A stretch of DNA of 64,000 bases from JBAZMA01 sp041649995. Lineage in GTDB: Bacteria; Omnitrophota; Gorgyraeia; Velamenicoccales; Velamenicoccaceae. Every line of letters starts with the position of its first letter. Within the stretch, counting starts at the first letter, position 1. Location: positions 62,001-126,000 of the forward strand of contig JBAZMA010000004.1 in assembly GCA_041649995.1 (NCBI GenBank), in the 5' to 3' direction. Below, one piece after another: positions 42,485 to 51,595 of this stretch. Below the pieces are notes generated by a model that made no database searches, had not been told where the DNA came from, and saw only the letters and a program-made list of their open reading frames with translations. The position numbers and the translations under genes are program-made.

Positions 42485-45400
42485 CTACCTGGACCTCCCG
42501 CCAGAGACTGATCCAAAAAACATTTCAGCACCCTTTTTATACCATCTTGCCCAATAAGGCCTTCTTGCAGGTGGATTCCATCTCAAAGGATCGCCAGGCA
42601 AAGAAAGTAAATCATCGTAAAGCTTACTATCGCATCCTGCTCGCAGCATTCTTTTTTCTAAAGGAATCTGAGATTTCTCAATGCCATAACAACAAAAATC
42701 ATGCTCTTTAAAATAACCATCCATTTGATCAATCGTCAACGCATTGGGGCCAATTTGTCCTGGTTGGATCTGAGTTCCGCCGCTCCAATCTATTCCACCC
42801 CAATTTCCATAACGAGGACACCAAGAAAAACCTTCGCTTGCTTTTCTAATGATATATCCAGAAGTTGAACTTACTATGGATCTGACTGCACCACCCACTA
42901 GTGCACCTACTTGAACTGCTGCGCTTCCTATGGCAGATACGGTACCAGCAACACCTGCCATAACCGCATCCTTAGTTACTTCCCAAGCGGCGCCGATTGC
43001 CATCGAAGCATTGGAGGTAACGGTAATTGTCCCTAAATCAATCGCGGCTTCCTCAGCAAAACCCAATGCCAAAGAACTACCACTAATAGCAACTTGTGTG
43101 CTGGCCGCTTTCATAACAGCACCGGCAAAACTTGCTAACCCTGCGACTGCCGATGAATAGCCCGAATATTGAGAAATCTGGAAAAATGTGCTGGCTAAAT
43201 TAGCATTTCCAGCCGCGTATGCAATACCGCCCGCTATGGCTGTCCCTATCGAAACTACAGCAGCAGCTTTTGCAGCAAAAATTAACGCTGCAAACCACCA
43301 AAAGTGACCGGTTGGATCAATGTAGTTTACCGGATTATTGCGGCAATAGGAGTAACGGTTCAAACTTTGGGAATCATGAGGCGCCTGAACAATGGTATCA
43401 GGTGTAACAAACCTAGCTATGTCAGGATCATAATATCTTGCTCCGTAGAAATAAAGGCCTGTCTGATCCAACTCTTTTCCATTGAATAAATAATTGGATG
43501 CAGAAAACAGAAGAACTTCAGAGACTGCGATTGAACCATAAGGCGTATACTCATAGTGAGCCGCTTGATTACCATTCTCATCTGTAATTATGCTGGATGA
43601 TCCCAGATGGTCGGAATGATAGTAATTTATTGAGTGCTTTGAGTTTGTTGTATTGACAGAACAAATCTTCTGCATTCCGGCAAAGATATGCTTAATTTGC
43701 GTAATCTGGTTTCCAGAATCTGTGAAATCGTTATTTATTTCAAAGATCGACCCGACATAAACAGTATCTTGGGTTTGTTGAGTTATGGAGTTCGTTGAAT
43801 TCTTCCTGACTCTTCCGCCGCCTCCATCATATACGAAAGTTGTTACAGCAGAAGGTTGCAATATTTTAATTATACGATTTTCAACATCATACTCCAGGAT
43901 TTTATTTTTTCCTGATACCATATTACCATTAGCGTCATATTGATAACTATATCCTGCAGCAGAAGTCAAAGCGTGCGGCCCGACATTAAAACCATAACTC
44001 ATCATCCCCAAATCGGATTTATAAGTTATGTTTCCAATAGGATCGTATTGATAATAGATAGTAACATTGCCACCGCGAGGATCAGGCGTGTTTTGCGCTT
44101 CAATGAGACGATCCATATCATCATAAATATAAGAACGAACGTTGCTGCGCAGATTATCGGATAAGGTAGTCATATTGCCGTTTTTGTCAAAGACATAGTT
44201 CATATTTTGCAAAACTAAGGCAGAGGTTGAGGTCAATATTTGGGTAAGGCGTAAATCCTGACCATAAGAATAACGTGTTGTTACATTATTGCCGTATGTG
44301 ATGGTCTTCATCTGACCCTGAGCGTTATAGTCTATTGAATTAACGTAGTTCGTTGAGTCTGTCGAGTTATATATTTTATCCAGAAAGCCTGAGTTGGAAT
44401 CATAAGAATAGTTAACAGCTTCGCCATCAGGATAAACCAGTTTGCTCAATCGATCGTAAACATCGTATTCTCTCTGGACCTGATATACCTGACCAGAGAC
44501 TGTTTTGATGGATTTTATTTCACGCCCCGACTTGTCATAAAAGAATTCAGTCGAGCCTGAATCATCCATGATCTTTGAAAGACGACCAAAGCAATTTTCC
44601 TTGCCAACCTCGTCATAAAAGTATTCCACCAACCCATGCATGGATGATGCGACTGATTTTTTAATCAATCTATTCAATTCATCATACTCAAAATTCAGAA
44701 TCCCGCCGTTTGCGTCAATTTGTTTTGTCAGGTTACCCAAAAGATCGTATTCATATAACCAAATCCCCATGTCAGGATCATCAATCTTTATTTTGCGCCC
44801 CTCTGAATCGTACCAAATCTCCGAGATATTGCCCGCCGCATCTGTTACTTTTAACAAATTATTTTGTATATCGTAAAAATAGTCAGTCTTATAGACCCCT
44901 CCCTTTGCAAATTCTGAAACCTTCGTAATATTGCCATAGACATCCTTTAATAACCCCTTTTTTCGCCCCATCGGATCAATGCTTTCTGTATAAAGGGGTG
45001 AAATATAAACTAACTCGCTTACAGTGTCTTTTGCGATTCCTGAAAAATCTAATATTGTTTTCCTTACGCGCCCCAACGTATCATATTCGTATCGCGTATA
45101 GGAAACCAGAGCCTCGTCCTCATCTATGTAATGAGCTACTGATTCCCTGTCAACCTGTCCTCTGTTATTGTAATAAATCTCACTCGATACCTGACGGCTG
45201 TTTGGCCCGTCTTCGCCGCTCGAAACCACCTTGTATTTCCTGCCCAATCCGTCTATATATTCTGCTTTTTCAAGGTTCCCTTGACGGGAAATTTTCGTAT
45301 TGAAATCCGGATAATAGAATTTCATCGTAGTTTCGCCATAGGCATTCAAAGTTGAAATTAACCTGCCAAGAGAGTCATAGAAGGTTTTGACCGAATTGCC

Positions 45401-48400
45401 ATTGGGATCAACGGTCTCTATCAATAGGCCCGACTTAGTATCATAAAAATAATCTACATTGTGGCCAAAACTATTAGTGGTTTTCGAAGGAAAAGTGTTG
45501 AAAACGGACTCATATTCGGTGGTAGTGGAAATATTCTTCGCATTTACGCCAGATATAAGGTTTCCGAAGTTGTCATAAGCGCTTGCCGAAACAACTGTTT
45601 TTGTTTCTCCGGTAAGCGGATTATAAATAGGAACGATTGTTTTAATGAGGTTTCCTTTTGCATCATACTCAAAATTCTTTTTTTTAATAACAACGCCATT
45701 TTTATCTTTCAATCGAATTTCAATGGGCCGGCAAAATCCATTTTCATAAGCAAGCGCGTAAACGATTTGTGTCGATTTTTCATCCCCCTTGTATGCGAGA
45801 TCCCCTATGTTTTTTGTTTCAAGCACATTTCCTATTGAATCATATACCATTTCATTAGCAATTGACAGATACGAATCATTCTCCTCCCATACGGTTGTTT
45901 CCTGCCTCACTAAAGCCGGGAAGCCCAAGACTCGATCGGCGGGTCCGGCTTTACGTACTTCATAAATATTAACGTTGCAGCTGACCAACCTGCCCTTGCC
46001 GCCCGTGGTAAGCGAGGAACCATCATAGGCAAGAGTTTTCTCAATCTGCCCTTTCAAGGCCCCATCCTGACCCGGTTTACCCTGATAAAAATATGTTTCT
46101 GTGGAATTGCCTGTAATAGGGTCTAAAGCTTTAATTTTACCAAACCCCCTGAATTCTCGATCAAAGGCATCATAATATCCGTCAGAAAAAGTAAATTGCT
46201 GAATATAAACCTCTGGAGAAGCATCTATGGGCAAGGTATCAACCAACTTAATTTCCGAGGCCACATTAACGGGAAACGGCAGGCCTGGATTATCTGTAAC
46301 AGAAGCATGGGAATAAATGATTTCCGTCCTTCCTCCTGTGCCGTTATCAATACTATTGAGAAGATCAACGGTCTCTGCATTGGATATCTCAGTCTTCCAG
46401 CGTAATATCCCGGATAGTTCATGATCATAAGCTGCGCTGTCCATTATTCCGTCGCCGTTAAAATCCCCTGTTGTTATGAATTCATCACTGCTTGCCCCAA
46501 AATACCGCCAAAAATCTTTTTCGATAAAGCCTGCTTCCGATGAGACAGCGTAATGCCATTCAAGCGCTGACCTATCCCAGTAACCAATATCCAAAAGTCC
46601 GTCGTTATTATAATCTCCTGGCACAGGCTCCTCTCCCGTGCCGAAGCCGGATATCCATACTCGACCATCAACAAATACTCTACCATTAGACAAAGCTACT
46701 TTATACTCTCCTGCAGTTTTATTGACGAGACAGATGTCGGTCAGGGAGTCTCCGTTAAAATCCCCGGTTACAACAGAATAACCTGTGCCAAAACCCGTGA
46801 GCCAGGAAAAAAAAGGATTAAAACCTGTACCGTTACCCAGAGCCACCCTTGCCTCTCCCGTATCTTTATTGTATAGACCAAAGTCAGAATATCTATCGCC
46901 GTTAAAATTGCCTGAGAAAGCCAGCCATCCGGAAGGATTCTCGGAAAAATCAAGCCATATCGCCGGCGTTGAAAAATTATCTCCGGAAGATAAGGCTATC
47001 CTGAGCACGCCGGTTGATTTATCATATAAACCCGCGTCTGTCTTTGCGTCCCCGTTAAAATCTCCTGCTACAGGCGAAATGTCCAGGCTTGTTGCTTGCG
47101 CCTGAAGCCAATCGACAGCACCTCTGAAAACTCCACGTTCGGATAAACTGACTTCCCATAAACCCGTTGCTCCGTTATATAGCCCTATATCTCCCAATGC
47201 ATCTCCATTAAAATCCCCCATGATGGGAAAGATAAGATTGGAGGAAACATTTGGATCAACGACATCTATTCCTGCAGAACTCTCGGATTTTAAACCAAAG
47301 GCATCGGTAATCATAACGGAAATCACATGGTCGCCTGAGGTGGAGAAAGAAGTTGATGTTTCATATATGCCCGCCAGATTGCCGGAAGCCAGTTCCTGTC
47401 CATCCTTTTTTAAAACAAAAATCATGCTATCCGAATCAGGATCAGTGCCGGAGATATGAATTATCACATCAGTTTCCTTATCTACCGTATATTGACTCAA
47501 CAAGATAGAAATCTCAGGCGGCCTGTTAAAGTTATTGACGACAATTCGGCCCTCGCCTGTAACTGTATCTATACCGTCAGATACAGTAATAGAATAAGGG
47601 TAGATGCCTGCATCGTTAAAATATGTCTGCCATCTTCCGTTAGAATCCAAGGGAGAGGAGAAATAGAATGTCATTGCGTCTCCATCCGCGTCTGATGCTT
47701 GGGGGACAACTAAGACAAGCTGGCCTTCGGAAACAGTTATATCGTCAAGCGGAAACAATGACGGTGCCCGGTTTACATTTTTAACGCTGATCTTGAAATT
47801 CTGGGATGCTATAAGGCCGCTGGCATCCGTGGCACTGACTTTAACATTGTAAATTCCCGCATCATCGAAATCAGTCTGCCACCGGCCTTCAGCATTGAGC
47901 GGTGCGCTAAAAGAATAAGCTATTTCATCATTATCAAGATCTGTAGCGACCGCAGAAACAACAACCTCATCACCCTCATCAACTACAATATCCGCAAGAA
48001 AACTTAATACAGGAGAATTATCCATCCCTTCAACCTGTAATGAAATTTCATTGCCTAAGACATAATTCCCTTGCTCATCCTGCGCCTTAAATTTAATCGT
48101 CTCAGTCCCAAACCAACCTTGAGGCTGGGAAAAACTGACCAAATGGGTCTGCGGCTCTATCGCCACATTGATCTTCTGATTTCCCGTAACAGAATAATTC
48201 AATGTATATCCGTCCAGACTCGAGAAATAATCATCAAGATCGAATGCGCCCGTTTTGGTCGCATTTTCCTGCCAGCTCTGATTAGGAACAATCCCAATCA
48301 AACTTGGAGGATCCGACTTAATTGTAGGAATATAACCGCCTTCCAAGAAAAAGCTTGAACTCTGGCTCTTTCCAACACATGACTCTCCCAAACTATCCTG

Positions 48401-48565
48401 ACTTATTTTGAAATACACACCTGCCCGGCTTTCTCCTGCTTGGGCAATCGTTGCGCCCGGCATCATGATTGTAGTGCCCGTCATACTGAACGCCCTGGCA
48501 TCCCTGATGCCCGCAAAAGCTATAAAATGGACGCAAATCAAAATGAATGAACTTACTTTTCGCAT
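42485..48565 (-). CDS. RHS-repeat protein with FG-GAP repeats and PLA2-like C-terminal toxin
   Basis: A 2026-residue protein. ATG 48565 is chosen for a good signal peptide (KVSSFILICVHFIAFAGI) and nearby AAGAG; 48586 is an alternative. In order: Ig/cadherin-like domains (~190-400, NRAPSLFPLDDITV repeats), six FG-GAP/VCBS-type repeats with DFNGD-like calcium loops (~444-722), many RHS YD repeats (YDSLGRL, YDANGNM), the RHS core NRYSYCRNNPVNYIDPTG (~1770), a Gly/Ala-rich hydrophobic stretch and a ~110-residue tip. The tip has YGNWGGIDWSGG and KEHDFCCYG, like the calcium loop and His-Asp of phospholipase A2. It resembles TcB-TcC cocoons that carry toxins. Confidence 0.8.
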   Translation of the reverse strand: MRKVSSFILICVHFIAFAGIRDARAFSMTGTTIMMPGATIAQAGESRAGVYFKISQDSLGESCVGKSQSSSFFLEGGYIPTIKSDPPSLIGIVPNQSWQENATKTGAFDLDDYFSSLDGYTLNYSVTGNQKINVAIEPQTHLVSFSQPQGWFGTETIKFKAQDEQGNYVLGNEISLQVEGMDNSPVLSFLADIVVDEGDEVVVSAVATDLDNDEIAYSFSAPLNAEGRWQTDFDDAGIYNVKVSATDASGLIASQNFKISVKNVNRAPSLFPLDDITVSEGQLVLVVPQASDADGDAMTFYFSSPLDSNGRWQTYFNDAGIYPYSITVSDGIDTVTGEGRIVVNNFNRPPEISILLSQYTVDKETDVIIHISGTDPDSDSMIFVLKKDGQELASGNLAGIYETSTSFSTSGDHVISVMITDAFGLKSESSAGIDVVDPNVSSNLIFPIMGDFNGDALGDIGLYNGATGLWEVSLSERGVFRGAVDWLQAQATSLDISPVAGDFNGDAKTDAGLYDKSTGVLRIALSSGDNFSTPAIWLDFSENPSGWLAFSGNFNGDRYSDFGLYNKDTGEARVALGNGTGFNPFFSWLTGFGTGYSVVTGDFNGDSLTDICLVNKTAGEYKVALSNGRVFVDGRVWISGFGTGEEPVPGDYNNDGLLDIGYWDRSALEWHYAVSSEAGFIEKDFWRYFGASSDEFITTGDFNGDGIMDSAAYDHELSGILRWKTEISNAETVDLLNSIDNGTGGRTEIIYSHASVTDNPGLPFPVNVASEIKLVDTLPIDASPEVYIQQFTFSDGYYDAFDREFRGFGKIKALDPITGNSTETYFYQGKPGQDGALKGQIEKTLAYDGSSLTTGGKGRLVSCNVNIYEVRKAGPADRVLGFPALVRQETTVWEENDSYLSIANEMVYDSIGNVLETKNIGDLAYKGDEKSTQIVYALAYENGFCRPIEIRLKDKNGVVIKKKNFEYDAKGNLIKTIVPIYNPLTGETKTVVSASAYDNFGNLISGVNAKNISTTTEYESVFNTFPSKTTNSFGHNVDYFYDTKSGLLIETVDPNGNSVKTFYDSLGRLISTLNAYGETTMKFYYPDFNTKISRQGNLEKAEYIDGLGRKYKVVSSGEDGPNSRQVSSEIYYNNRGQVDRESVAHYIDEDEALVSYTRYEYDTLGRVRKTILDFSGIAKDTVSELVYISPLYTESIDPMGRKKGLLKDVYGNITKVSEFAKGGVYKTDYFYDIQNNLLKVTDAAGNISEIWYDSEGRKIKIDDPDMGIWLYEYDLLGNLTKQIDANGGILNFEYDELNRLIKKSVASSMHGLVEYFYDEVGKENCFGRLSKIMDDSGSTEFFYDKSGREIKSIKTVSGQVYQVQREYDVYDRLSKLVYPDGEAVNYSYDSNSGFLDKIYNSTDSTNYVNSIDYNAQGQMKTITYGNNVTTRYSYGQDLRLTQILTSTSALVLQNMNYVFDKNGNMTTLSDNLRSNVRSYIYDDMDRLIEAQNTPDPRGGNVTIYYQYDPIGNITYKSDLGMMSYGFNVGPHALTSAAGYSYQYDANGNMVSGKNKILEYDVENRIIKILQPSAVTTFVYDGGGGRVRKNSTNSITQQTQDTVYVGSIFEINNDFTDSGNQITQIKHIFAGMQKICSVNTTNSKHSINYYHSDHLGSSSIITDENGNQAAHYEYTPYGSIAVSEVLLFSASNYLFNGKELDQTGLYFYGARYYDPDIARFVTPDTIVQAPHDSQSLNRYSYCRNNPVNYIDPTGHFWWFAALIFAAKAAAVVSIGTAIAGGIAYAAGNANLASTFFQISQYSGYSSAVAGLASFAGAVMKAASTQVAISGSSLALGFAEEAAIDLGTITVTSNASMAIGAAWEVTKDAVMAGVAGTVSAIGSAAVQVGALVGGAVRSIVSSTSGYIIRKASEGFSWCPRYGNWGGIDWSGGTQIQPGQIGPNALTIDQMDGYFKEHDFCCYGIEKSQIPLEKRMLRAGCDSKLYDDLLSLPGDPLRWNPPARRPYWARWYKKGAEMFFGSVSGGRSR
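42488..42820 (-). other. Phospholipase A2-like toxin domain of the RHS protein
   Basis: Residues from CPRYGNWGG to the end. The conserved PLA2 elements visible are a glycine-rich loop (GNWGGIDWSGG) and D-x-x-D-GYFKEHDFCCYG, with the catalytic His codon at 42701-42703 followed by Asp. Paired Cys and a downstream Cys (RAGCDSKLYDDLL) fit the family's disulfides. The domain identity is inferred from these motifs. Confidence 0.6.
46400..47232 (-). repeat. Six FG-GAP/VCBS-type repeats
   Basis: Six units of about 45 residues, each with a D-F/Y-N-x-D-x-x-x-D calcium loop (GDFNGDALGD, GDFNGDAKTD, GNFNGDRYSD, GDFNGDSLTD, GDYNNDGLLD, GDFNGDGIMD). They form part of a beta-propeller as in TcdB/TcB mid regions. 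Confidence 0.75.
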
Positions 48566-48606
48566 AACAAACTCTTTTTTATACATTCAAGCGCATAAAG
48601 AACGAG

Positions 48607-50334
48607 TTAATTTTTTTGATAATCAAATTTTTGGGCAGGAAAGCAGTTACCATCAGAGGCACATTGTTTAAAGGATGCAAGGAGCGAACGGTTCGTATCC
48701 TTGCTTTCCCTATATTCCAAAGAATATTTCCATACTAATTGGCCGTCGCATTTAGTCTGTATTTCCTTTAAACGTTTTTTTACAGAAATTCTTGAACCGC
48801 TAATAAGGCTTGAAAATTCATCCCTCCTATCTTCCAGAATAAAATCAATACTATTTTTCCCAACGACCCCCGCCTCCTCATTACCCGTATAAGTTATCCG
48901 TTTGAGATAGACCTTGCCTCCATCTTTAATATGTTCATAAACAATTGAGTTGCTGTTCGTGTCTCTAAACTTTGTCAGATGCCAACTAAATGTACCTGAA
49001 AAGCCGTTTTCCTTGCTGTCGGGTGTTTGGCCGAATATTAGTGAACTTCCATCCTTTGTCACTGCTCTCCAACTGTCATCACTTTCCTTATAAAATCGAG
49101 TAAACGCAGACTCGACTTTTGCCTGATACAAATTATCGACAAGATGCACTAATTCAGTTGCTCCGGAATCCGTCATAAAATAGAAGGTGTCCTTCAGATC
49201 ATCATAAGAAGGTATGCCAAGTCGCGTTGACCTGACAATAAAACCCATTTTAAGGTCAAACCCCATTCCAAGCCATGAATTAGGATTTAAGGAACGATAA
49301 GTAATTGTCAGGGCAGGCTGCATACCCTTTCTTCCCGGAGAAATAGTTAGCGGTATGCCATGGCTAAAAGCGCCCGTCAAAAGATCCGGCAGAGGAACCT
49401 TGACACCTCCCCCTATTGACTCACCTTGAGATACAAGATTTATTAAAGCTGCATAGGTTGAAAAATGTTCTATGAAAAACATCGCGCTTAAGCCATCTGC
49501 GGAAATCTCGGAAAGGATTCCGGTCGATTTAATGCATCCGGCAACGCTGTCATATAATCCCAATTCCACGGGCGTCCCTGGAATACTGGCCTGATTCAAC
49601 TGATAGATAAGTTGGACGGGCCTGGCAAAAACCAAACCGTATGGCTTGCATTCCACCACATTTAACAAAAGTTTTTGGCTTGGGATAGCGTCTTTCATTG
49701 CTTGAGAATCAACAGCAATAATCTCAATACCCCGAAACGATGCCAGGGCACCGACCGGAATGATAAGCTTAGTTTTACCATCTGAAGAAATTACTTCCCC
49801 TCCGGCAGGGCCTATTATGGTCCCGGTCTCAACCATCGTGCATGTGCCTTTTTTTGTCCATCCAGCCTTTAGCCCGCTGGCATCTTTCATATATAGGTAT
49901 ATATACTTTGCTCCCAGAAAGGCCTGCTTAAATTCAATAGACCATGCCACAATAAGTTTTGTACCACTGCCTGTAATCTTTGTCCTTAAACAATCAAGTT
50001 TCACATAAGAATTTTCAAGAATCCTGTCTGTCCCAAGAATAATCCCGCCAATCCATGAGGTATTGCCGTCATCGCGTAAATAAAGCTTATTCGTGCTTCT
50101 TTCATAGTAAGCATAAAAGGATTTGCTTTTATTTGTGGATGAATTGATATGAATATACGCATATCTTATATCCTTCCATCCGTCTGCGTCATTATAGTGC
50201 GCTGTGAATATCACCGGACTTTGTACGGAAATTATGGTATTAGCAGGCGAAACCATCCCTAATGTCGGCGCTGAAGCAAAGGCCAATGTTGCTGGTAAAA
50301 AAAATATAATCAATAGCGGAATTATATTTCTCAC
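48607..50334 (-). CDS. SpvB-domain secreted protein (TcB-like N-terminal part)
   Basis: A 575-residue exported protein. Signal peptide (LLIIFFLPATLAFA), N-terminal Ig-like region, a ZU5-like IIGPAGGEVISSDG-IPVGAL segment, then from ~300 an SpvB domain: VPLPDLLTGAFSHGIPLTI and ALTITYRSLNPNSWLGMGF. It ends in KFDYQKN where TcB proteins continue into FG-GAP repeats; those repeats are in the next gene. The two genes therefore look like a split TcB-TcC pair. It starts downstream of a strong promoter bearing operators. Confidence 0.75.
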   Translation of the reverse strand: MRNIIPLLIIFFLPATLAFASAPTLGMVSPANTIISVQSPVIFTAHYNDADGWKDIRYAYIHINSSTNKSKSFYAYYERSTNKLYLRDDGNTSWIGGIILGTDRILENSYVKLDCLRTKITGSGTKLIVAWSIEFKQAFLGAKYIYLYMKDASGLKAGWTKKGTCTMVETGTIIGPAGGEVISSDGKTKLIIPVGALASFRGIEIIAVDSQAMKDAIPSQKLLLNVVECKPYGLVFARPVQLIYQLNQASIPGTPVELGLYDSVAGCIKSTGILSEISADGLSAMFFIEHFSTYAALINLVSQGESIGGGVKVPLPDLLTGAFSHGIPLTISPGRKGMQPALTITYRSLNPNSWLGMGFDLKMGFIVRSTRLGIPSYDDLKDTFYFMTDSGATELVHLVDNLYQAKVESAFTRFYKESDDSWRAVTKDGSSLIFGQTPDSKENGFSGTFSWHLTKFRDTNSNSIVYEHIKDGGKVYLKRITYTGNEEAGVVGKNSIDFILEDRRDEFSSLISGSRISVKKRLKEIQTKCDGQLVWKYSLEYRESKDTNRSLLASFKQCASDGNCFPAQKFDYQKN

Positions 50335-50374
50335 GATCCATCTCCTCGTTTTTAGCCAGGCAAAAATGTTATAT

Positions 50375-50390
50375 GTTCCATTTATGAGAA
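50375..50390. promoter_or_regulatory. Operator copy A
   Basis: GTTCCATTTATGAGAA, overlapping the -10 of the - strand promoter for the SpvB gene. Confidence 0.55.
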
Positions 50391-50414
50391 TATCATATGT
50401 TCCATTATTGTCAA
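50387..50414 (-). promoter_or_regulatory. Promoter of the SpvB-RHS operon
   Basis: On the - strand TTGACA (50409-50414) and TATTCT (50387-50392) with 16 bases between, 53 bases before the SpvB start. Operators A and B overlap the two hexamers, which suggests repression. Confidence 0.7.
50399..50414. promoter_or_regulatory. Operator copy B
   Basis: GTTCCATTATTGTCAA, overlapping the -35 of the SpvB promoter; the right half is degenerate. Confidence 0.45.
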
Positions 50415-50423
50415 CATATATTT

Positions 50424-50437
50424 TTCCATTTATGGAA
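50424..50437. promoter_or_regulatory. Operator copy C
   Basis: TTCCATTTATGGAA, symmetric except for the central four bases, ten bases upstream of the -35 of the SpvB promoter. Confidence 0.55.
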
Positions 50438-50526
50438 TATTTTGTGTATCATTTTTAAAATCAAAGGCTTACAATTTATTATATTTTTAGTAAATAAGCA
50501 GTTTCACAACATACATTGATTTATAT

Positions 50527-50555
50527 TTGACTTTTTGTTCCATTTATGATACGTT
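50527..50555 (+). promoter_or_regulatory. Probable promoter of the XRE regulator
   Basis: TTGACT at 50527 and TACGTT at 50550 (17-base spacer, TGA just before) with operator copy D (50537-50552) between them. Binding there would block the promoter, consistent with autoregulation. The -10 is weak. Confidence 0.45.
50537..50552. promoter_or_regulatory. Operator copy D
   Basis: GTTCCATTTATGATAC, same sequence family as copies A-C and E, 85 bases before the XRE gene. Confidence 0.55.
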
Positions 50556-50636
50556 TTTGTAAGGCTTCTAAATCAAATCCAGAAAATTAGTCAAGTTAAA
50601 ACACAGTCGGTAGGCTAAATATCCATAGGTGAAAAT

Positions 50637-51194
50637 ATGAAACTGGGTGAAAAATTAAAGAACCTTCGTAAACAGAAAGACCTGACCTTAGACAAGCTTG
50701 CAGAACTTTCAGGCGTAGCTAAAGCTACCTTAAGTCGCATTGAAAATGGAGTTACTACTGGTAATCTCAACACTCATTTGAAAATCTGTGAAACTTTGGG
50801 AGTAAACCTAGGAGAGCTATACAAAGGACTGGAACATGCAGAGGATAAGGTGGTGTCCTTTGATGAAAAGACTATCAAGGAAGCAGAGGTCTTCAGCTAT
50901 GATGAAAAGGTCTCTTCCATCATACTAGCCAAACAAACCGGAAAGAAAAAAATGCTGCCGCAGCTACTGATTATAGAACCCGGGAGAGGCACAACTATTG
51001 AGGAAAGCCAGCCCGGAACCGATAAATTTATTTATTGTCTAGAAGGCGAGGTGGAATTAAAAATTGCGGGTAATGCTTATGCTGTTAAAAAAAATGGTAG
51101 TAGTTATTTTGACGCTTCATTACCTCATTCTATTAAAAATATAGGACAAAAATCAGCCAAGCTTATCGTAGTTGTAAGCCCTGTAACTTTATAA
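50637..51194 (+). CDS. XRE-family regulator with C-terminal cupin domain
   Basis: A 185-residue regulator: helix-turn-helix LKNLRKQKDLTLDKLAELSGVAKATLSRIENG (residues 5-36), then a cupin (ESQPGTDKFIYCLEGEVELKI, SSYFDASLPHSIKN). The cupin probably binds a small ligand. The AT-rich intergenic region upstream carries five copies' worth of a palindromic site with a pattern suited to XRE binding, so it is likely the repressor of the neighbouring SpvB-RHS operon and of itself. RBS AGGTGA. Confidence 0.88.
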   Translation: MKLGEKLKNLRKQKDLTLDKLAELSGVAKATLSRIENGVTTGNLNTHLKICETLGVNLGELYKGLEHAEDKVVSFDEKTIKEAEVFSYDEKVSSIILAKQTGKKKMLPQLLIIEPGRGTTIEESQPGTDKFIYCLEGEVELKIAGNAYAVKKNGSSYFDASLPHSIKNIGQKSAKLIVVVSPVTL

Positions 51195-51225
51195 ATCAGA
51201 AGCTGTTCTTCAAGATGGAGGAAAA

Positions 51226-51591
51226 ATGCCCTTTAAAAACCGAATTCTTATTTGTGATGATGAGGAAGGAGTCAGGGAATCTTTAAGATTAATCCTTGAA
51301 AAGGACTACAATCTTATTTTTGCAAATAGTGGTGAGATGTGCTTAGAAATGCTGCAGTGCGAGAAAGAAATTAATCTAGTACTAATAGATATAAAAATGC
51401 CAAAAATAAATGGGATCGAAGTCATGCGTGAAATTAAAAAAACTTACCCAGGCTTGCCTATTATAGTAGTAACAGGATACAAAAGTTCAGAAATTGCACA
51501 AGAAGCTACTGAGGCTGGTGCATGTGAATATATCGTGAAACCATTTGACTCAAAAGAATTAATAAAATGCATTAACATTCACATCATATAA
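51226..51591 (+). CDS. Single-domain response regulator
   Basis: A 121-residue receiver: DDEEGVRESL, phospho-Asp in VLIDIKMPKINGIEV, Thr in VVTGYKS and Lys in YIVKPFDS. No output domain. RBS GGAGG. It is 31 bases after the XRE gene and four bases before a histidine kinase, its likely partner. Confidence 0.9.
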   Translation: MPFKNRILICDDEEGVRESLRLILEKDYNLIFANSGEMCLEMLQCEKEINLVLIDIKMPKINGIEVMREIKKTYPGLPIIVVTGYKSSEIAQEATEAGACEYIVKPFDSKELIKCINIHII

Positions 51592-51595
51592 CATT

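Larger units (their letters stand above)
50335..50636. other. Divergent regulatory region
   Basis: Very AT-rich spacer between the SpvB gene (-) and the XRE regulator (+). It contains four operator copies and two promoters and no gene. Confidence 0.65.

Noticed and set aside
42485..48565. CRISPR-like or transposon-like repetition in the RHS gene
   Set aside because: The repetition is at protein level (YD and FG-GAP repeats) with diverged DNA; no direct repeats with spacers, no transposase.
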